Assembly: GCF_963924675.1 (NCBI RefSeq)
Contig: NC_089238.1
Location: 41,930,879 to 41,994,878 of the forward strand
From: Phocoena phocoena
Taxonomy: Eukaryota > Chordata > Mammalia > Artiodactyla > Phocoenidae
DNA length: 64,000 bases
Reading direction: 5' to 3'
Shown here: in pieces, positions 1 through 11,335 of the stretch
Position numbering within the stretch: the first letter of the stretch is position 1
Layout of the letters: each line of letters starts with the position of its first letter
The notes under the pieces: generated by a model
Seen by the model: only the letters and a program-made list of their open reading frames with translations
What the model was told of the DNA's origin: nothing
Database searches by the model: none
Made by a program: the position numbers and the translations under genes

Positions 1-1194
1 CCCGTCCCTGCCACAGCGAGTGGAGAGTCCCAGCACCTACTTTCTGTTTAGGATCCCTGAGGTGTCACCCCTCCCAGAGGTTAACCATGAAGGCCATCTT
101 GGTGTTTGTCCCTAAACTGCCCAGACTGTCTACATCCCTGTAGCATTTTGGGCACATAACCAGTTCAAATTTCCCCCTTATTCTTCAATGAAAATCACGC
201 ATGATACCCCCCTCATCCCCTCCCCACCCATCTCCAACTTGCACTTGAGATGCCCTCCTTATTTAACAGCCAGACACAATCTGGAAAGGGTAAAAATGCC
301 ATTTATCTCTAGGTCTAGCAGAGAAAAATACTTTAGGAATAAAAGGTTTTTGAAAAGCTCAGTAACCTCCAGTTAACAAGAATGCTGCCCTGAACTTCAG
401 CATGTTTGAGATTCTCTATCTGTCAGGCATGGATAGGAATCTCTTAGACATTAGTAATCCTATCTTTCTTTGCTGACCCACCCAATGCTTTTCAATGAAG
501 TGTCTCAAAAGCCTGGTCTTTCCATTTGAATTGGTCCTGACTTCTTTTTTACAGACCCATCAAAGTGAACTTTGGGGTTTTATCAGTAAAGCATTTATTC
601 TTCTTTAGACCAGAGCACCCTGAATGAGGTCCAGATTGTCTACCTCCATTCTGCTTTCCCCAATTTATTTGTTTCCTGCCCATTATCCTAGAGAGGCTGC
701 TCGCCTCCAAGACCTCAGAGCCTAGCTGCTCTCTGCTTGTCCAGGAGAGTCCTTGCTGGTGCTTTCAGCTCTGTGCAGTGGCACAGACGGTGTTCCCGAC
801 CGTCAGGTACCGACTCTGGCCCTGATACCACATCACACTGCATGGAGTCTCTTCCCCTCTTTTACAGCCCTTCCCTTTTCTTCTAACTCTCCTCCATTTA
901 TTCATCTTCCTGAGCACTCTTTCTTTGGGTCCTGCTCTCTATTTTTCATTTTCAGAGCCGTGCCTTTCCCCTCATTTTCTTAGCCGTTTGGTGGTAAACC
1001 CAACTACCTCAGTGTCAGAATAATAGTAGCAATGATACTTTGAATTATTGATCACCACGCTGTGATAGCAAAGTACTCTCATATGCCTTATCTCTTTTGA
1101 TCTCACAATAAACTTGTAAGGTAGGCAGTATACGTGCTTTATGCTCCCCACTTCGTGGTAGTGAAAATAATAACCACTTGCAGAGGCAGAATAA

Positions 1195-1385
1195 TATAGT
1201 GGTTAATAAAGAGCATTTGCTCCGAGTCAGGCTGCCAGGGTTTGAATCCTGCCTCCACCTGTCACTAGCTGTGTGGGCAAATTGGGGATAATAACAGTAC
1301 CTCTCTCTGTTGTGTTGTTGTGAGGATTGAATTACTATAGATAAAATGCCTAGAACCACACCTGGCACATAATAGGTACTACGTG
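1195..1385 (+). repeat. MIR SINE
   Basis: This segment follows the MIR consensus in the plus orientation. It has a tRNA-like head ('tagtggttaa', 'gggtttgaatcctgcc'), the core 'cactagctgtgtgggcaaa', and the 3' part 'gttgtgaggattgaa' and 'cctggcacataataggtact'. MIRs are ancient, shared by all mammals, and this copy is diverged. Confidence 0.85.
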
Positions 1386-1594
1386 AGGATTAGCTATTGT
1401 TATCATATGTTCGTTCATTCATTTGTTTGTCAAAGGTTTACTACATGCCAGGGCCACTGCATGCCAGGCTGTACTCGGGGCCTCAGTGATAGAAGAGCAG
1501 CAAGATTGACAGTCCTGACCCTCACAGAGATCACAGTATTAGTGCCGCTTCTGCAGCAGCCATCACTTGCAAATCCTTGTGCTTGGATCTTTAT

Positions 1595-1735
1595 AGACAG
1601 TAACTCTCACAACAACCTTCAAAGGAGGCAGTGTTATTCCCATTTTACAGAGATCTCCGGGGTTCCAAAAGCCGAGGTGGTTTGCTCAAGATTCTCCAGC
1701 TGGTAATTGGGGTGTCAGGATTCACTTGACCCGAT
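1595..1735 (-). repeat. MIR SINE fragment
   Basis: The reverse complement of the MIR core can be seen: 'tcccattttacagag', then a 'gctcaag' stretch and 'gctggtaattggggtgtcagg'. The copy is short and degraded. Confidence 0.6.
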
Positions 1736-2778
1736 TCGCCTGCCAGCAGACCATTAGGTTCGACTGTCCATGTCTGTCTCTCCCAGATGGTGGTGAGCTC
1801 CTGAAGGCTGGAGCTGGCCCTCATCACCCAGCATGCTGAGCATGGTCTCCTGCACACAGTTCGGGAAATGTCAGCTGGCTTGTGCTCTGTTTATGATCCT
1901 TGACTCTGTCCCATAATTAGTCTCTTCTGATCACTCTCACTTCCCTCAGCCACCAAGCCGTATGTTGGTTATAACATGGAAGCACAGTGGTCAAAATGAG
2001 CGTTCTCAGAGGTGGACCTACAGCTTCCTTATACCACACCTAATGCTTATTTCAGCATGTCTTTAAACAGAATTATTTGGATTCTGGGGTCTCCTCTTCT
2101 TCTGGGCCCCAATCTAGAGAATCTTTTTGTCTGCCAGGCTGGTCTCCAGCCACCAACTCCAGTTCACTTGTTTCTCGTGTCGGCTCCTGCCTTTTATTTC
2201 AATGTCTGACTTCCCTGTTCTTTGTCTGTTTTTGTCTTTGTGCCTAGTACTTACTTCTTAGCCACAAAGGGAGCCACAATTCTATTAGCTCTATAGAAGA
2301 CTGAATTTCTAAGTACAATTAGTGTATGCTAGCATTTAACTTTTTAATTCTTTTATATTTAGTAACCCATTTTTTCCCTAAATATTACAGAAGTATAGGT
2401 GGGAAGTCCTCTGCTAGATCACACTTTCTGGAATTCTTATTTCTGTAAATGTCTCATCTATCACCATTTGTGTTGTGTCTTATTGATCTCACAAAATAAT
2501 ACCAAAGAATAGCAGTTTCATTCACCTAAGTTCCATTTAGAAGTGTGACTTTTAAAATATTAAAGTTATTTCAAATGTAAATAAATCTACTAATTGCTAA
2601 ATGTCTTTACTAATGGAGTTTGTGTTAGAGAGGTAGTCTGACTAAAGATTTTTTTTCCTTCCTCTGTTTCCCAGATATTCTGGGTTGTGGTTAATATTGT
2701 TTTTATAATCAAATAAATAAATAAATTTAGGAACTAAAGAGAAGAAATATATCCGCCATGTATTTCTTCTTTAGGTCT

Positions 2779-3080
2779 TTTTTTTTAATTAATTAATTTA
2801 TTTGTATGTTTATTTTTGGCTGTGTTGGGTCTTCGTTTCTGTGCGAGGGCTTTCTCTAGTTGCAGCGAGCAGAGGCCACTCTTCATCGCGGTGCACAGGC
2901 CTCTCACTATCGCGGCCTCGCTTGTTTCAGAGCACAGGCTCCAGACGCGCAGGCTCAGTAGTTGTGGCTCACGGGCCTAGTTGCTCTGCAGCATGTGGGA
3001 TCTTCCCAGACCAGGGCTCGAACCCATGTCCCCTGCATTGGCAGGCAGATGCTCAACCACTGCGCTGCCAGGGAAGCCCC
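2779..3080 (-). mobile_element. CHR-type tRNA-derived SINE, long form
   Basis: A full-length long-form CHR SINE lies in the minus orientation. Its 5' tRNA-like end is at the right ('ccagggaagcccc') and its A-rich tail is at the left, seen as T/TAAT repeats. It is flanked by a direct repeat of 14 bp (cttctttaggtctt at 2766-2779 and 3081-3094), which is a clear target-site duplication. Minor divergence suggests an older insertion than the short forms. Confidence 0.93.
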
Positions 3081-5005
3081 CTTCTTTAGGTCTTAATGCA
3101 GAGATACAACCACCACTCTGGGTGTGTTCGGGGTCAAGCTCATTGAAAGTCAAACACTGTTTTCCTGCTTTTCCATTGTAAGTGCACCTGTGTGCCCAAG
3201 GCAGTCTTTTGCTCACACGGTCCCCTTTTCAGTATGTTTTGCCAAGCCACGTCTAACCTTAAAGACTGCCCTTGTCCCTGAAGCATCAGCTTTGTGTGCT
3301 CCAGGGAACTGGCACCTGGAAAGGGAGGGGAAGGGATGGAGGAGAGAAAGTGTGTGTGTGCATGTTGCACTCACACTCTAAATTCTTTTAATAAAGGGCC
3401 TGAACCCCACCCCTTTCCAAAGAGTTTTCAGACTAGGAATCCGGGTACTTCTTTAAGATATCCCCGGCCCACCCCACTCACACCCTCCACCTCCACCTTT
3501 CCCTGCAGTCCTGGGGCCTTGATGCGTGGGGGGATGAAGAGCAGGTGTGTCGTACTCTTAATGAGAGGTTTCCTCTGTGGGATTGCCTATATCCTGCCCA
3601 CCACAGACGCTCCTGTGAGTAACTTTACCTTTGAACTCTCCTTGTATTCAGCCCCTGATCCATGGGATTTGGTGACAGTCCCTGGCTGGCGGGAAGCTTT
3701 GATCCTTGGGGAGTCCAGAGGAAGTCCTGTGATGTGTGGGATCCCAAGCGCTACAGGGATTGGGGAGAAGCTGTTCCAGGGTGGGTTGCTAAGATAGACC
3801 CATTAATTAAGAAGGAGTCTTTGCCTAACACTCAGTTACCTAAAAAAGGAGATCCGGTAACTGAAAACAAGGAACTCAGCACCCTTCAAGTACAAAGTGG
3901 TGTTTGCACAAGCATTATTGTGATTTTAAGGACACAGCAGTGCCAAGGAGAAAATTCCTACCCATACCAGGAAAGGACAGAGTACCTTAGCAGACCAGGA
4001 TGCCTTAGAACTTTCCTTTTTAACAAGGAAAAGAAAGCTAACCTTACTTTGAATGTTAGGATGCTCTAGCAAAAAATCTCTAAGATATTTCTGACTAGGT
4101 GAAAGATTCCTCTAGAAAAAAAAAAGATGACCTTGTGATAAACAGTGGGAACACTAGAATTTCTATATAAGAGACACTGGGCTATAATTTGTTGGAGAGA
4201 GTGTTAGGAGCCTTGTCTTTAAGCTCTATTCACATAACAAGCATGCTGGGTTTGCTTAAACTCTGCAGTTATTTGAGGTGGCTTGAGAGTGAGGGGACAA
4301 TAAAACTTCCCCAGGCCACTCCTTGGTGCCACCCATTGGCTACAGATGAAAGTCAGAGCAAAGGCCCTTTCACACGGTAGGGAAACGTTCTTCCTCCATC
4401 CACCTCTGCAGGCGGAAATCACTTCCTTTGCTTCCACAGAATCACCTACACTCATCTCTTAGATTGAGGATCACACTGCCTAGTGTGCGTGTCTGCCTCC
4501 CCGCTGGCTGTAGCTGCCAGAGGGTAGGGTTCGTGCATTATTCACCTTTTTATCACCAGCACACTGCCTGGGCACGAAGTAGGCCCTTGATAACGATTAC
4601 TGAGTGAGTGAGTAATCATGAATCAGTAGCTGTGGGGAGCCATCCTCTTTCCAGAATCGTCTCTCCTTTTCACACTGCTGGCCTTGAGGAAAGAGAAAGC
4701 TACGTTATGAAAGAGCAGTCGGGCATAGTGCACAGTCAGAGGCAGACGCCTGCACTTGGAGACCTGACTCCTGTGTGACCCAGCAGCTCTGGGAGAAAAC
4801 CCAGGAGACAGCTGCACAGCAGAGATGGGGCAGCATCTTTGTGGGGTTTGCCCACAGGATTCAGGCACTTAATGCTGCGACATTGGGCAAAGAGCACGGA
4901 GAGTTGTCTGCAGGGCCAAGTGCATAATATGTGAGGCCCAGTGCCAAATGAAATTGCGGGGTCCCTTGTTCAGAAAAACAAGGAAAAAGTGCCATTTGAG
5001 GGTTG

Positions 5006-5213
5006 TTTTTTTTTTTTTTTGGCAGTACGCGGGCCTCTCACTGTTGTGGCCTCTTCCGTTGTGGAGCACAGGCTCCGGACGTGCAGGCTCAGCGGCCATG
5101 GCTCACGGGCCCAGCCGCTCCACGGCATGTGGGATCTTCCCGGACTGGGGGACGAACCCGTGTCCCCTGCATCGACAGACAGACTCTCAACCACTGCGCC
5201 ACCAGGGAAGCCT
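5006..5213 (-). mobile_element. CHR-type SINE, short form
   Basis: A short-form CHR SINE of about 200 bp lies in the minus orientation. It starts with a T run of about 15 (the antisense A tail) and 'gtacgcgggcctctcactg' and ends with 'ccagggaagcc'. It lacks the 3' extension (the 'aatgaagagtagcccc' to 'gacccaacgcagcc' part) that the long copies carry. I could not fix a convincing target-site duplication. Confidence 0.92.
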
Positions 5214-5574
5214 GCCCCTGAGGTTTTTAAATATATTCTTCCTTTCTTCCACAGTCTCTCTCTCCTTTCACTTGTCAAGGTGTTTATTATTTGCTATTAA
5301 TGTTGTTCTAAGTTGAGAACCTTTTAAATGTTAGACTGTTAGCATGGATTTTACTGTTCATCTTTATATTGTGCCAGTGCCATGCTGATTTTAAATGCAA
5401 ATGTGAGTGTGTTGACCTCGTATGTGGGGTCCCTGAAATTATGCAATTTGTATTCTGTAGCTGGTACATGCATATGTATTCCCTGGTTTCCGAGCATTGT
5501 TTCAGTGGATGTTCTTAGAAGTTTTAGTTTTTACCAAATAAGAAACTGGCCAGGAATAGCATGCATGCATGCCT

Positions 5575-6000
5575 TCTTTCATTTATAAATATTTTTTAGA
5601 TATCTGCCATGTGCCAGTCACTATATGAGGCATTGGGACTATACCAGGGTGAACAAGGCAAGATGTGGTGTCAGTGTCAATAGTACATGTGAGCTATTGA
5701 GGAAAATGTATTTTTAATTACACAATAAACATTTAAATTACCATTGTGATAGGGGCTACAAACAGAGCTATAGGCAGGGTAGGAAAGCTTACCTAGATGG
5801 GAGCTAGGGAGGCATCCCTGAGGAAGTGGCATTTCAGGCTGAGGGTGAGTAGGAATTGTAGGGTGAAGAGGAAGCGAAATGTCTTCCAGGCTGAGGAAAC
5901 AGCCTATACGAAGGCCTTCAGCTGGGAAGGAGTTTTGCTCAGACAAGGAAAGGAAGAAGGCCCACACAGCTGGAGCCCAGGGTACAAGAGGGAGACCAGA
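5575..6000 (+). repeat. Ancient interspersed repeat, 'catctactatgtgcc' family
   Basis: The segment begins with a 'tatctgccatgtgccagtca' motif and continues through 'gaacaaggcaa', 'aggcatccctgaggaagtgg' and 'aggaaacagcc'. The same series of motifs recurs at 13,515-14,050 and 50,260-50,650, so these are copies of one dispersed family. I do not assign the family name with confidence. Confidence 0.6.
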
Positions 6001-6289
6001 CAGTGACCTGGGGGGCTGGTTTTGTGTACCCCGTCCCCTACCTTCCTCCATCCAATCCCCAGTGCCTGTGCTATTCGAGAATATCAAATGACAGAAAGAG
6101 CTCTTTCTGTATTCTTTAGCAAGTCCAAGATGTGTGATGCTACACACCTAGTGTACTTGTGTGGAATGCTTAGGGGACTGTGGGGCTAAGACCCACCCCC
6201 AAAACTGATAAATTTAACTACATCATAGATGTAAGTGTACTTGTTACCCACTGAAGTAACCACTTCCCAGCATTCTGTTCACCACCTTC

Positions 6290-6490
6290 AGTTCACTTCC
6301 TTTTCCTAAAATGTGACCTCTGTTTGCTCGAACCTCTCTTCATACACTCTCTCTGCTCTCAGGATACGTACCGTGTTCTGTTCTGTATTGTCCTCGCTTA
6401 TGTTCATGACTTATCCTCCCCACCAGAGCATAAGCCTTTTTAAAGGCAGGTTCTATATCTCTTTTACCTATTAAATGGCCTTAGGAAAAT
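6290..6490 (+). repeat. L2 LINE 3' end fragment
   Basis: The segment contains motifs of the LINE-2 3' region, including the stretch around 'cccaccagagcataagcc' and 'ggcaggttctatatctc'. It is short and diverged. The assignment is by remembered consensus, so moderate confidence only. Confidence 0.5.
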
Positions 6491-6959
6491 CTTTGTCTAG
6501 TAGTTAATTCAGTTTAATAAAAAGCATTTATTTTTTAATAGGTTATATATTCATAGAATGGTACAAAAGGATATATAATCCCCCCCATCTCTCCCCAGTG
6601 TCGCTTGCTGAAGACAATCAGTATTTTTGTAGAAGTAGTCTGTGTTTACAGTATATAGGCTGTTATATATATTTATTACATTGTTTTTATGAAAAGCCAT
6701 AAAAGTGAAAGAATGAATGAATGTCTCCATTCTCCTATTTCTTTTTTTTCTGATCTTCCTCCTTTTTTGAAATTGCATACTGCACACTGGTACAGCCTTC
6801 AATATTCAGCCAACTCTTGAAGTTCCAAAGTAGTAAGAGGAAAAAATTTTAAATCCATTTGAACCAATTATTGTCAGAGATGTTTACATATGGTGAAACA
6901 AACCCAATTTGGTACACGTTATTAATAAATAGCCACGGCATAGCGTAGTGGCTAACATT

Positions 6960-7783
6960 GTAGGCCCCATTTCCTCTAAGCGAAATACAAAACCCAGAAA
7001 CTATAAAGGAAAAAAACTGATAAATTTAACTACATCAAAAATGTAAATTTCGGGCTTCCCTGGTGGCGCAGTGGTTGAGAGTCCGCCTGCGATGCAGGGG
7101 ATGTGGGTTCCTGCCCCGGTCCGGGAAGATCCCACATGCCGCAGAGCGGCTGGGCCCATGAGCCGTGGCTGCTGAGCCTGTGCGTCTGGAGCCTGTGCTC
7201 CACAACGGGAGAGGCCACAACAGTGAGAGGCCCGCGTACTGAAAAAAAAAAAAAAAAAAGTAAATTTCTTATCTGGAAAATAAAATTTCACAAAGAAAAC
7301 ATGCCAACTAGGGAAAAAATCTTTGCAATTCATATGATAGGTAACGGACCTCTCTTTTTCATATACAGAGAGCTCTTACAAATCAATAAGGAAAATTTGA
7401 TTACACATACCAGAAAAAAAAATAGTAGTTGATGTATCTATTAAAAAGATGCAAATTTAAAACAGCAAGATGCTATTTTTCACTTCCTGAATTAGCCAAG
7501 ATAAAGAGTTTGCAATATATATCACTTATGAGAATATGGGGAAATAGGAGTTTTCAGAGTGATAGGTAAAAATATAAATTATTACAACTTCTCTGGCCTA
7601 GCTATCAAGATTTTCAGTGTGCATTACCTTTTGACCTAGGAATTCCATTTGGATATTTGTCCTACAGATACCCTTGTATATGTCTGCAAAGATTGGGTAC
7701 CAGAATGTTTATTGCAGCAATATTTGTAATAGCAAAAGATCTTCAAAATATGTTGGGTATGGGGGGAATCATGGTACATAACA
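6960..7783 (+). repeat. Degenerate L1 ORF2 3' part, interrupted
   Basis: Diverged L1 sequence in the plus orientation resembles the 3' part of ORF2. It runs from 'cgaaatacaaaacccagaaac' through 'aactgataaatttaactacatcaaaa' and 'gaattccatttggatatt' to 'tattgcagcaatatttgtaatagc'. A short CHR SINE splits it at 7052-7259, and a MER1-type element interrupts it at 7792. Sequence resembling its continuation resumes near 8741-8770 and 9340-9540. No reading frame is intact. Confidence 0.65.
7052..7259 (+). mobile_element. CHR-type SINE, short form
   Basis: A short-form CHR SINE in the plus orientation runs from 'gggcttccctggtggcgcag' to 'gaggcccgcgtactg' and an A tail of about 18. It is flanked by gtaaatttc at 7043-7051 and 7260-7268, a perfect 9-bp target-site duplication. 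It sits inside an older L1 copy. Confidence 0.95.
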
Positions 7784-7791
7784 GTGTAGCA

Positions 7792-8732
7792 CAGCGGTCC
7801 CCAACCTCCAGTAGCAGTCCATGGCCTGTTAGGAACCGGGCCACACAGCAGGAGGTGAGTGGCTGGCAAGCGAGTGAAGCTTCATCTGTATTTACAGCCA
7901 CTCCCTATTGCTGGCATTACCGCCTGAGCTTCGCCTCCTGTCACATCAGCGGTGGCATTAGATTCTCATAGGAGCGCAAACTCTACTGTGAACTGTGCAT
8001 GTGAGGGACCTAGGTTGTACGCTCCTTATGAGAATCTAATGCCCAGTGATCTGAGGTGGAGCTAAGGAGGTGATGCTAGAGCTGGGCAGCGGCTGAAAAT
8101 ACAGATTATCATTAGCAGAGAGGTTTGACTTCACAGAGACCATAATAAATCAATTGCTTGCGGACTCATATCAAAACCCCATCAGTGGGCTTCCCTGGTG
8201 GTGCAGTGGTTAAGAATCCACCTGCCAATGCAGGGAACACAGGTTCAAGCCCGGGTCCGGGAAGATCCCACATGCTGCAGAGCAACTGGGCCTGTGAGTC
8301 ACAACTACTGAGCCCACATGCCACAACTACTGAAGGCCATGTGCCTAGAGCCCGTGCTCCGCAACAAGAGAAGCCACTGCAGTGAGAAGCCCGGGCACCG
8401 CAATGAAGGGTAGCCCCCGCTCGCCACAACTAGAGAAAGCCCGCGCGCAGCAACGAAGACCCAGCGCAGCCAAAACTAACTAAATAAATAAATTTATTTT
8501 AAAAAACCCTATCAATGAGTGGCAAGTGAAAACAAGCTCAAGGCTCCCACTGATTCTGTGTTATGGTGAGTTGTAAAATTATTTCATTTATATATTACAA
8601 TGTAATAATGATAGAAATAAAGTGCACAATGAATGTAATGCACTTGAATCATCCCAAAGCCATCCCCCCACCCGCGGAACAGTTGTCTTCCCCGGAACCA
8701 GTCCCTGGTGCCAAAAAGGTTGGGGACCGCTG
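7792..8732 (+). mobile_element. MER1-type (Charlie/hAT) nonautonomous DNA transposon
   Basis: The terminal inverted repeats are cagcggtccccaacc at the left (from 7792) and ggttggggaccgctg at the right (ending 8732). The flanks are gtgtagca (7784-7791) and gtatagca (8733-8740), an 8-bp target duplication with one mismatch, as expected for hAT elements. An internal hairpin, ttagattctcata against tatgagaatctaa, is typical of the MER1 family. No transposase frame is present, so the element is nonautonomous. It was later split by a CHR SINE at 8188-8502. Confidence 0.9.
8188..8502 (+). mobile_element. CHR-type SINE, long form
   Basis: A long-form CHR SINE starts 'ggcttccctggtggtgcag' and carries the 3' extension through 'gaagacccagcgcagcc', followed by a TAAA-rich tail. 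Target-site duplications of about 15 bp are aaaaccccatcagtg (ending 8187) and aaaaccctatcaatg (8503-8517), with two differences. It is inserted inside the MER1-type element. Confidence 0.93.
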
Positions 8733-8770
8733 GTATAGCACATAATCCTGTGCTTTAAAAAAGGGAAGGG

Positions 8771-8985
8771 GGGCTTCCCTGGTGGTGCAGTGGTTGAGAG
8801 TCCGCCTGCCGATGCAGGGGACACAGGTTCGTGCCCCGGTCCGGGAAGATCCCACATGCCGCGGAGCGGCTGGGCCCGTGAGCCATGGCCGCTGAGCCTG
8901 CGCGTCTGGAGCCTGTGCTCCACAACTGGAGACGCCACAACAGTGAGAGGCCCGCGTACCACAAAAAATAAAAAATTTAAAAAAA
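8771..8985 (+). mobile_element. CHR-type SINE, short form
   Basis: A short-form CHR SINE in the plus orientation runs from 'gggcttccctggtggtgcag' to 'gaggcccgcgtaccac' and an A-rich tail. The left flank aaaaaagggaaggg resembles aaaaagagaaggg at 8988-9000, an imperfect target duplication. Confidence 0.92.
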
Positions 8986-9000
8986 TTAAAAAGAGAAGGG

Positions 9001-9345
9001 AAGTGGCGCAGTGGTTAAGAATCCGCCTGCCAATGCAGGGGACACGGGTTCGAGCCCTGGTGCAGGAAGATCCCACATGCCACAGAGCAACTAGGCCCGT
9101 GCCACCACAACTACTGAGCCTGAGCTCTAGAGCCTGTGAGCCACAACTACTGAGCCCACCTGCCACAACTGCTGAAGCCCGAGTGCCTAGAGCCTGTGCT
9201 CCATAACAAGAGAAGCCACTGCAATGAGAAGCCCACGCACCACAATGAAGAGTAGCCCCTGCTCACTGCAACTAGAGAAAGCCCGCACGCAGCAACAAAG
9301 ACCCAACGCAGCCAAAAATAAATAAATAAAGTAAATAAATTTTTT
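9001..9345 (+). mobile_element. CHR-type SINE, long form, missing its first bases
   Basis: A long-form CHR SINE follows the previous one directly. It starts at 'gtggcgcagtggttaagaat', so the usual first ten or so bases (gggcttccctg) are missing. It ends with 'gacccaacgcagcc' and a TAAA-type tail. Either it was 5' truncated on insertion or its head was lost when the tandem formed. Confidence 0.9.
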
Positions 9346-9549
9346 AAAAGAAAGGGGGGAAAGGGGAAAAAGGCACATGCATATATATATGCTTGTAAAT
9401 ACCTAGAATATTTCTCAAAATTAAAAATGATATCCTCTGAGAAGGGGAAGTAGGAGTCTGGGGTAGAAGAGAGACTTATTTTTTTAATATGTACTTTTTG
9501 GTACTGTATTACCTTTTCAGTAAAAGTAAACAACACAAGCTCTGAATGT

Positions 9550-9720
9550 TTAAAAACTGGCTCTACCCCTTTTTTAGCAGAGTAACCTTGGGAGGTTACT
9601 TAACCCTCTAATCCTGTTTCTTCATCTGTAACGTGGGGCTTTCCTTTCTTTATATGACTGGCATAAAAATCAGATAATATATGGAAAATACTAGTGCAGT
9701 ACCTGACCCAAAAAATAGTA
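9550..9720 (+). repeat. MIR SINE fragment
   Basis: A plus-strand MIR core and 3' region is visible: 'agcagagtaaccttgggaggttacttaaccctctaa', 'ttcttcatctgtaacgtgggg' and 'gcagtacctgac'. The copy is old and diverged. Confidence 0.65.
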
Positions 9721-10563
9721 ACTTTTGAGGCAAAGAGCCCTCAACCAGGAGTAACTTTGAAAGTGGCTGCAGACAAGACATGTGACCCCCTGTGACGTGG
9801 AGTCTTCAGTCCCTCATTTGACTAAATGATCCCTAAGGCCCCTTCCTCTGAGTTTCCCTGTTCTTCTGCTAGAAGAACCCATTTCTTGCTAGAAGTTCTG
9901 GCTCCCAAGCCAGGAGGACTTGGGACAAAATTAGAAGCTCCTGGGAGTAGGTGCTCTGGCACCCTCCCAATTCCATATCAGACCATCAGATCAGAGTATT
10001 GGATGTGAAAAATGGGTGTGACTGTGTCTATGGAGTCCTCTCTTGCTTCCCATTGCAGAGTTGGAGTTGAAAAAAAATTATAGTGACTGAGGGAACGACA
10101 CGGACATGAAACAATGGTGGAAAAATTTTAAAGTAGTGACAAGGAAAAGCATGGTTGCTGAAGAAATAGCCTCCTGCATTCCATAAGATAGGTGCCTGTT
10201 CTGTGGGTGTCACAGAGGGCTTTGTGGGAGCTGGAGAGGAGAATGCTGGTAAACATGCTCTCAGGAGCAGCCGTATCTGGGCAGTACTGCCTGCCTGTGG
10301 TCCTGAGGTCTGTGCCATGCCTTGGAACTGAAGGGAGGGGTCTGGGGCTAAAAGGGAGCAGCAGCCACCAAGGCCAGTGTAGTGAGGGGTCAGGAGTGCA
10401 TGAGAAACCCAAAAGGAAGCCTACCTCAGTACAGCTGCCCCACTCGATCTCCAACCTGAGAGGGCCATGCGTTATCTTCTTAAAGGAGCCTGTGGGTTTC
10501 CTCACAGAACTCCTCAGACAGGAGAAGGCAGTTAAGTCATTCTGAGAAATGTTGGCACAGTAG

Positions 10564-10773
<210 letters not shown>

Positions 10774-11335
10774 ACCAACCTCAAAGGACATGGAGGAGGC
10801 AGAGGGACCAAGCAGCCAGAGCAGTGCCCCAGCCTTCCAGCAGGTGGCCCCACTGCCCCTTTGGTGCTGGCAATATGGCTGCCCCCGGAGGTGGCTTTAT
10901 GTCTCTGGTCCTGTGTGTCTTCGGGCTGACCTTCCTAAAGCACCTATTTAGCCATCCTGCATCCAGCCTGAAGTGTGTGCTGTTAAAAGAAAAAAAATTA
11001 CAGATCTCATTAACCTGCACATTTTTCACTGTCCTGTAGCATTTAGAGAAGGATGTCTACCTGATGGCAGTATATTTTTAACACAACCGGTGGAATTTGA
11101 TTAATTGACCATTCTCTTGCGACTTGAGTAGAAGAGGTTGGCCCGCCCATAGGTCACATGTCTTGATATTCTTTCATGCTGAGATTGTCCCTCTTGTAGT
11201 GAGGAGCAGCCAGAGCTGGTCATCCTTGGATGCTCAAGAGGCATTTCAGGGTACAGAGACACAATTGTAGGGAGGGAGGGAAAGGAAATTGTTATCAAAA
11301 CATGCAAAACTGGAATAAAACTATCTTGGCTGGAA
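10774..11335 (+). other. TANGO6: TANGO6 3' untranslated region (estimated end)
   Basis: The sequence after the TANGO6 stop shows no splice-like break. The first canonical poly(A) signal AATAAA is at 11,314-11,319, followed by a T/G-rich stretch (cttggctgg, ggtcttctgcttttg), so cleavage near 11,335 is plausible. The exact end is inferred. Confidence 0.5.

Noticed and set aside
8166..9536. Repeated short frames with 'GFPGGAVV...SSPGPGRSHM' or 'AACGIFPDRG...PLHRQADSQPL' type peptides, also near 5.0, 7.1, 43.5 and 51.3 kb.
   Set aside because: They are translations of CHR SINEs in either orientation, not genes.
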